A DNA stretch of 36,028 nucleotides. It comes from Scytalidium lignicola. Its lineage: Eukaryota; Ascomycota; Leotiomycetes. Position numbers and translations under genes: made by a program. Below, piece after piece: positions 29,480 to 36,028 of the stretch. Under the pieces are notes generated by a model. It saw only the letters and a program-made list of their open reading frames with translations, did not search any database and was not told the origin of the DNA. Location of the stretch: NCBI GenBank assembly GCA_002812745.2, contig NCSJ02000405.1, forward strand, positions 1 to 36,028, in the 5' to 3' direction. The first letter of the stretch is position 1, and each line of letters begins with the position of its first letter.

Positions 29480-30953
29480 TCATAATGAATTAATGATTAA
29501 TTATAATTATTAAAGACAAAAAGATATATAAATGTTAACTTGTTTAATTAAATTGATTATTATTCTTAATAATACTTTATATTAAGAAAATATAATGTTA
29601 ATAACAAATAATAAGTTAAGTATAAATATTATGTTCTAACTTACAATTCCTCGTCTTAAAACAAAATATATTTTTNATGTAGATTGTTCATTTTGTTTTT
29701 ATTTTTCTTTTCCTTAATAAAAGATTTACAAACATAAAATAAAATAATTAGATATAAATCAATTAGTTTAATATATTTATACAAGTAAAGATGATTTTAT
29801 TAATCTTTTTGTACAAGGAAACAAATAATAATAAACACTTTAATATATATTAAAATATAGTTTTAATATGTTATTTATAATAAGAATTTAAGAATAAATT
29901 GAATTGATTATCTTATAATAGAATTATAATATAATTTGTAATAATTATATATAATTGTATTTAAAACAAGTATTTTGATAATATTTCCTTTAAATATTAT
30001 TTTAAGAAATTCTCAAAGGATATAATGTAATTGTGAATAGAAACAAGTATTCAGAATTGAAATATTTTTCTTAAAATAGTATTGTAAAAAGGGTTTAATA
30101 GAGTAATTAGTAGTAACATTAAAAANGGATATATAATTATAAAATATAATATAATTAACTAATCAAAAGGCATAGTTTAGTAGAATAAGAAGGAGAAGGT
30201 TAATTATTGTTATAGTTATAAGAATTACATTATATATATACTATGTATAATCAAGTACATATACTACTTATATAAACATATTAGTTTTCTTTATTATATA
30301 CATCTTTAGTTTATTATTTAGTTATTTGATTATAATAATAAACTTAAACTTAAAAGGTAAACTAAAAGGAAAATCAAACTAATAGTTATATACTCTGAAA
30401 TCTGACTAATTAAACTACTTAAATTAATCTTTGAATATATTATTAAACTGTATACAAATTACTTTAAAATAACTTTTAAATTTATACTTAAAATTGTTCT
30501 TAAATATATTATTAAATTATTCTTGAATTTGTTTTCTAAATCTAATTAATTATATTAATCAAAATTAAAGAATTAACTTATTAAGTCTTTTAATCTTGTT
30601 ATTAGTATTTATACTCTTTGTAATATTATATTGTTAAGGTTATTACTTATATTGTATAAATAACAAGTTCTTTGTTTTTGCTTAATTATAAGGTGATTAA
30701 TCAAGTTTCTTTATTTGTAGTTAAGTTTTTTTTATTGTTTAATTATAAAGTGATTAATCAAATGTCTTGAGTTTTTNATAATTTTTNCTTTATTTAATCA
30801 TAAAGTAATCAATCAAATTTGTTTTTGTAATTAAATCTTTTTTTTATTTAATTATAAAATAACTTATTAAGTCTTTTTGTTTATAATCAAATCTCTTTGT
30901 AATTATTTAATTGTAAATGATTAATTAAATCTTTAGAATTTATTATTACTTAT
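29480..30953. other. AT-rich, RIP-like block without a gene
   Basis: Stop-dense, A+T-rich sequence between the hAT element and the Copia LTR. A loosely repeated TTTAATTATAAAGTGATTAATCAA-like phrase recurs several times at about 30630-30920, so an old tandem array may underlie it. No coding frame is readable. Confidence 0.5.
30630..30930 (+). repeat. Degenerate tandem repeat (about 60-bp phrase)
   Basis: Variants of TTTAATTATAAAGTGATTAATCAAG recur at about 30683, 30738, 30796, 30846 and 30905, each followed by a TTT-rich run. They look like diverged tandem units. The period is only approximate because of indels and N calls. Confidence 0.55.
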
Positions 30954-31110
30954 TGTCGGTTCACTTGTAACATGTAGTACAATATGTAATTATACATAAT
31001 ATACTTATTATACTATTCTATAGTTTATATTCGATTAAAAGTAAGAGAGTAAAGTTGTAAGAGCTTTACTTATTCTTATTATCTAATCAAGACTAGCTTA
31101 CAAAGGCATA
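30954..31110 (-). repeat. 3' LTR of the Copia relic, RIP-mutated
   Basis: It begins TGTCGGTTCAC on the plus strand and lies about 120 bp beyond the pol stop, where the 3' LTR of a minus-strand element should be. It aligns with the clean solo LTR 14183-14345, differing mainly by C-to-T and G-to-A. The boundary near 31110 is less certain than the one at 30954. Confidence 0.68.
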
Positions 31111-33855
31111 TGAATATCATATGTACATAAATTATTATTTTACTAATATTAGAATTACTTTAAAAATGATTATACATTATAACTCTTAAAATGCTTAAAT
31201 CTATAAAGTTTTCTTAATCATATGTTAATTACCTAATTGAGAATAACTTTAAATCCTTCTTTTGTACAATTCTTTATTTTGCTACTTATACTATTATGTT
31301 CTACTTATTTTACCACTTTCAATTACATTTTATTCATATTCAACAGTTGTTTCAAAGTGTTAAATAACTTTCCTTTAGTCATAGAATTAACTGGATTTAT
31401 AATCCTTTCAATCCATTATACCTTAGCAATTTAACATTGTTTATACACTTAACAAAAGTATATTATGTTAATTATAAGTTACTTTTCTTATATAATTCCT
31501 AACTTAATAAGATAATCATACAATGACTTTAAATCTGTATATATAACTAGTAAGAAGTTGATTTCAAGGATTCTTTTAATAGTTAACTTAATCATAACTC
31601 TTATATCAAACTTATAAGTTATTCTATATAGTTTTAAGGTTAAAACATTATGTATAACCTTCTTATACTTAATTAATGTCTAGTATAATATATTTGCATT
31701 TCTCTTCTAGTTTACAAGTATTATAATATAATTAATTTGTAATAATAAGTCTTTATTATTCATAAATAAGACATTTGTAAAAATTAATAATTATAACATT
31801 TCCTTTTTAAGCTTAACAAATTATATTTCTTTAACAATATTTTAGATCTATTATTATAAGTATTTATTCAATGATTTTACATCTTCTTAACTAAGATCAA
31901 TAACTTAAACAGTTACTAATAAGTCATATAATACTTTTGATTAACAAACTAAAATTATATATACTTCTTAAACATGTTGTATAATATATTACTTCTTAAT
32001 AATAAGGTTTTAGTGTATAATTCCTTATAAGCTTATAATAATAACTGATTTCCTAGTCATAAGCTATAGATTAGCATATTAATACTCTTAAGTAAGTAAA
32101 ATTCTAATATTGTTCAGTTGTATAATACTCTTATTAAACTTGATTCCTTTATTAGTAGTTAACATTTCATGTTCTTTTGTTAGAAAATTAACCTTTTTTN
32201 AACTATTCTTACTCAAGTTCAACAAATTAAGCATTTCTGACAAATAAAGTATTATCAGTTTGAAGCTTTATAATATTAAAAGGTTTAATGCTGTATAACA
32301 AGTAAGAGTTGTATATTAACAGTTTTATAATAAGTACCTTGACATAATAAGAGTAATAAGTTTAAAATTAATGGTTTTTAACTTTAAAGACTTTGTAAAG
32401 TAACTTTACAACTTATAAGATTAAGCTTTTATAAAGATTAAGTTGTTTTATAAACTTTAAAGGTAGTTATATGTAGAAATCTTAATTTAACAAGGTAGTA
32501 GATTATATATATACTTATAAAATGTCTTGTAAGTACAAGCTTATGTCTTTATACTTTATAATGGTAATATAAAGAATAATATACTAATTAATATATTAAA
32601 TAGTAAATAATTAAGTTAAAACAAACTTCTTCTTATTATCCTTATAAGCTTATACTACAAGGTATGACTTTTCAAAAGCTTTTTTTAATTCTTTTGTTTT
32701 TTAATTTCATTTACAAACTTAATGTTGAATATATATATATTATTTAAGTATATCTTAAAGGTTTACAATTTTAAAAACACCCTTTTCAAACAATCTTAAT
32801 ATTTTAACTTGATATAAGGTTACAAATTGAAGCTCTAATTCCTTATCTTATAAGAAAGTAATAATTTTAAGGTATTTACAAGGTTTTCCATGTCTTTACT
32901 TTACAAATAATACTAGTAATAAAATAATAACTATAGTCAACTCGTTAAACTCTTCTTAGTACTCTTCAATAACTATAATTCTTGACTTTAACTTTGATAA
33001 CTCAATTCTATTAATTCCTTTTATAAGTATAAAGTATAGTTTTACAACTATTAACCTAAATAATATATTCTTATACAATAATATTAATATATATGTTTCT
33101 TTGTTTATACTTACAAGTTTATATAGCTTTTCCTAGCTTTTGTTTTAATTTATATTTCTTATTCTCTACATAAGAACATCTGAATTTAATAATAAGTCAT
33201 AAACAATACTTATATCAAGGTTATTATATATGTTGATCATATCTTATACTTGTTATTTTACCTTGATTTTGCTAATTTCCTTTATAGCCTTCTTAATTGT
33301 TATAACTCTTTAACTAACAGTTAAGGTTAAAGTATTAAGTTTTAACATATATAAGTAAGCATTATAAACTAATAGTATAAGGACAAGTCCATCAAGTCTT
33401 ATAAAATCATTAACAACTTTAAATACTATTTATAAAGTTATATCCTTATCAAGATTATAGATTTCAATTATAATTATCTAATAAGTATATTGTATAAGTG
33501 TATAATATTGTTCAACATAGCTAATTAAGTTATAAGCTTTTACTAAGACTACTTTTAAAGTTATTCTTATAACTATAATACTTTGTTGAAACTCCTTACT
33601 AATAAAGTTCTTTCTAATGTTAATTACAATCTAGTCTAAAGGTCTTAGATAAGTATTAATCTAATAAGCTTATAAGATGTCTTAAATGTACTTTATACTA
33701 ATATTTTAAAGCTATTTACTAACTTGGTAATGTATTCCCTTATCAATAATATAAAGTACTAGTTTATTATTAATATAAAAGACGTTGATAATGATAGAGT
33801 AATTAAAGCTGATATCATCTTATAAGTTGAATCTAAATCTTCTTAACAACTTCTT

Positions 33856-33860
33856 ATAAT
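33856..33860 (+). repeat. Target-site duplication ATAAT, left
   Basis: Five bases identical to 33965-33969, immediately outside the 11-bp inverted end of the nested element. Confidence 0.8.
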
Positions 33861-33964
33861 TGTTAAGAACGAGTAATCGAATAGCTTTACCACTCGTCTA
33901 AAAAAGGCAGATTATTAGCGATCGCTCGCTAATAGCTATTCTACTACATATAGCGTTCTTAACA
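33861..33964 (+). mobile_element. 104-bp TG..CA element (solo LTR or SMART/MITE-like) nested in the Copia integrase
   Basis: Perfect 11-bp inverted ends (TGTTAAGAACG and CGTTCTTAACA) are flanked by perfect 5-bp direct repeats ATAAT (33856-33860 and 33965-33969). The interior keeps several CpGs and a strong dyad (ATTAGCGATCGCTCGCTAAT). Deleting the element plus one ATAAT rejoins the integrase reading frame (His-Tyr-Lys-Lys-Leu). TG..CA ends with a 5-bp duplication are the integrase signature of LTR elements, so a very short solo LTR or SMART-type element is most likely; a Ginger-type MITE is the alternative. Confidence 0.82.
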
Positions 33965-33969
33965 ATAAT
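33965..33969 (+). repeat. Target-site duplication ATAAT, right
   Basis: Matches 33856-33860. Together they date the nested insertion as later than the Copia copy it interrupts. Confidence 0.8.
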
Positions 33970-34060
33970 GTTAACAATAAGTATAAAACTTGATAAGGTA
34001 TTTTAATATGTTCTTATTAATATTATAACTTGTATAATTTAATATACATTATAATCTGGT

Positions 34061-36028
34061 TATTAACAAGTAGTCAAAATGTCAATGTAAACATTATAAT
34101 TCTATATTAGTCAAGAAACAAAGGTTTTCCTTTAGTAAATCAAGAATGAGTATATATAAAAATATGTTTTAAAGTAGAAAGTTATAACTAAATCATTGTA
34201 TAACCAGAACATTTCCTTATAAGATAACAAGTAAGTTTATAAGGTTATTAAAGTACATGCTTAATTAGTCTATATCCATTAAGTATAACAAAAAAANGAA
34301 TAGTCAATTCAACTATATAAAATTCAATTTGCCTAATTAATGTATTTACTAGTATAAAACTATTTAAAGTTATACTCTTGATTCTAAATTATATTATTAT
34401 TATACCTTTGGTTATAATATTCAATGTTATAATTTAGTCTACTTATTATAAAGCTTCAAATTGACTATAACCAATTGTAAAGTACTTTGTAACTCTTGTA
34501 TTAATCAAGATTTTATGAAATTGTCTTGAATTGTACTTTATTAAGCTTTTTACATTATATACTTTTNATTATAATTGTTGTAAAAGTTTTTAAGTCAAGT
34601 TCTTAAGAGTAATTCTTAGTTATTAATACCTTAGTAATTAGTTAGTATAAGAAAGTGTTATTAACTAATTTTATAATAATTAGTATAACTAATTCTACTA
34701 AGAAACTTTTACATAAAGTGAAGAATGTAATTATAATAAAGAATATAGTTTTAAACTAGTCAAGTTCTTTAAAGCTCGTTTTTACATTGTTATAAGTAAA
34801 TAAGGTCTTAAAAGTAAGGTTTAATTTATCTTCTTCAAAGTTATTTTCTTTATAATCAGTAATGTATTATTTAAATTGTTCATTAAAATATTATTTAGAA
34901 TTATAAATGTTAAAGTTAAATTTACTTATATTTCTAGCTTTAAAATATATTTTTTTTATATCTTACTCTTTTTAAGAATGTTTTTAAGATTAATACTTTT
35001 TCCTTTTATATATAAAGTATTTTCTTTATGTTTAAGAGTATAAAGTAGTATACTTAAGGCCTTGTAAATTGAATTATTAACTTATATCATAATTAGTATA
35101 ATAACAACAATTTGTAAAGTAAGTTTTACTATTATGTTCTTGTTCCTTTTCTTTCTTGTATAATATGATAAACAAATAAAGTTTGTTAATAAGTTATCTT
35201 AAGTCTCTTAATAAGTCTGAAATAGTATATTTATATATTAAAGATCCTTAACAAGTAATAATCAACTTCTTGTAAAGAATATTAATTATCTTATAAACTG
35301 GTTAAAGGTTATATTAAAGCTTTTAAAGTTTGTTAATAAGTAATTGTACATTCTTAAGTATTATTTTCTTAAGGTTTGTAATTATAATTAAAGTTAATAT
35401 TATACTTTCTTATTCAGTATGAATTTGATGATGATATATAAGTCCTTTATAAAAGTTATATAAGTAAGCATATACTTCTTTAAATATACGTTTAACAAGG
35501 TTATTAACAATAAAATAACCTTTTACTAGCCTTATTAACATGGTAAAGAATGCTTTAATATAAAATTCCTTTGGTAATTTTATTTATTTATAATAATTCT
35601 TGAAGATTATTAATTTATATTCAAAGTTATTAGTTACTTTATTGTACTTTTAATCTTTTATGTACATCTTAACAATATCAAAGACTTGTTTTATGTATAT
35701 AAACTAAGTTAAAGGTAATGGTAATAAGTTAAGCTTATGATCAGAGTTGTAATCTTGTTATAGTTTGTAGAATTGTTAATAGTCATTTTAAGAAGTTATA
35801 AAGATCAGAAAAGTATTTGATTCTTAACTTATATATATTAAATTAAGAACCTTAAGGTTAATTTAAGTGTTTATAAGGTAAATAGTTATAAGGAGTATAA
35901 TAATTACAAAAGTAATAAGTCCTTTTTAAAAGTCTTAAGAAGTATATTAAAGATCTTCTTCATTTTATAAATATTGTTCTTCTTCTTATATAACATTTAT
36001 AAGAGTCTAAGTGATTGTAATACTTTTA
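34061..36028 (-). other. AT-rich block, probable gag/protease part of the Copia relic
   Basis: It lies immediately 5' of the integrase on the minus strand, where gag and protease of a Copia element belong. It has the same composition and stop density as the pol relic. I could not recognise a gag zinc knuckle or protease motif, and no 5' LTR copy is seen before the window ends, so the element may continue past 36028. Confidence 0.45.

Larger units (their letters stand above)
31233..34060 (-). pseudogene. Ty1/Copia-type pol relic: integrase, RVT_2 reverse transcriptase, RNase H
   Basis: Read on the minus strand through many stops, the order is that of fungal Copia polyproteins. First comes a pre-core segment LIKFYTYC. 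The integrase core at about 33855-33484 has a block reading IINVFYINNK (normally IVDVMY) and VINIRKNFISKEF (normally TDAGKNF), then AYNLISYVEQYY with the Glu kept. The connector INDFIRLDGLVLILLVYNAY follows. RVT_2 lies at about 32960-32100 (KAFEKSYLVV, YLQDIL-stop-VYI-stop-STTLLN, LLYKVFKVKNH). RNase H is at about 31960-31233 (LIFTNVLFMNNKDLLLQI, YTDLKSLYDYLIKLG, NPVNSMTKGK). Both integrase Asp residues are Asn by G-to-A, and stops sit at former Trp/Gln sites. No frame is open beyond ~65 codons. It is interrupted by the 104-bp element at 33861. Confidence 0.85.

Noticed and set aside
1..36028. CRISPR arrays, tRNA or rRNA genes
   Set aside because: No regular direct repeats with unique spacers and no cloverleaf or rRNA core sequence were seen on either strand; CRISPR is not expected in a fungal nuclear genome.

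Overview
The window looks like nuclear DNA of a filamentous ascomycete (Pezizomycotina) with a two-speed genome. Long, extremely AT-rich, gene-dead blocks (about 1-5270, 5900-10440, 26820-30950 and 31120-36028) flank a roughly 14 kb island of normal composition (about 12970-26810). The fungal assignment rests on 50-72 nt GT..AG introns with CTRAY-like branch sites, C2H2 regulator architecture, a NACHT-WD40 relic, a fungal-type Copia element, and decay dominated by C-to-T/G-to-A transitions. That decay pattern is what repeat-induced point mutation (RIP) leaves. No species is claimed.

Left arm: 1-4250 is RIP-like debris without a recognisable gene. At 4391-5375 (+) the debris still reads as the C-terminal half of a fungal NLR (NACHT domain, helical linker, first WD40 repeat). 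A GC-richer patch (5270-6020) carries an interspersed repeat also present near 25.7 kb and an 11-bp tandem repeat. 5900-10440 is again AT-rich, with faint coding relics. A 2.5 kb integrase-type DNA transposon (Ginger-like) with ~150 bp inverted repeats lies at 10449-12963. Its transposase is one frame broken by six stops.

Island: a ~163 bp solo LTR (14183-14345), an intact two-intron gene for a 520-residue coiled-coil protein of unknown role (15366-17032), a small fold-back element (18035-18082), a broken ZNFX1-like RNA helicase gene (19010-21152), an intact C2H2 regulator (22892-23916, minus) and, divergently from a shared promoter, a C2H2 zinc-finger/ankyrin gene (24367-25452) broken by a 13-bp tandem duplication.

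Right arm: a 2.65 kb hAT transposon (26823-29467) that is natively AT-rich and nearly intact. Next comes a heavily mutated Copia element on the minus strand: integrase, RVT_2 reverse transcriptase and RNase H between about 34.06 and 31.23 kb, with its 3' LTR at 30954 to about 31110. That LTR is the mutated sibling of the clean solo LTR at 14.2 kb. A CpG-containing 104 bp TG..CA element with a perfect 5-bp target duplication sits inside the Copia integrase.

Only two genes look fully intact (the coiled-coil gene and the C2H2 regulator). The rest is transposons at different stages of decay plus degraded NLR, helicase and ankyrin genes of the kind found in accessory or immunity-related fungal loci.
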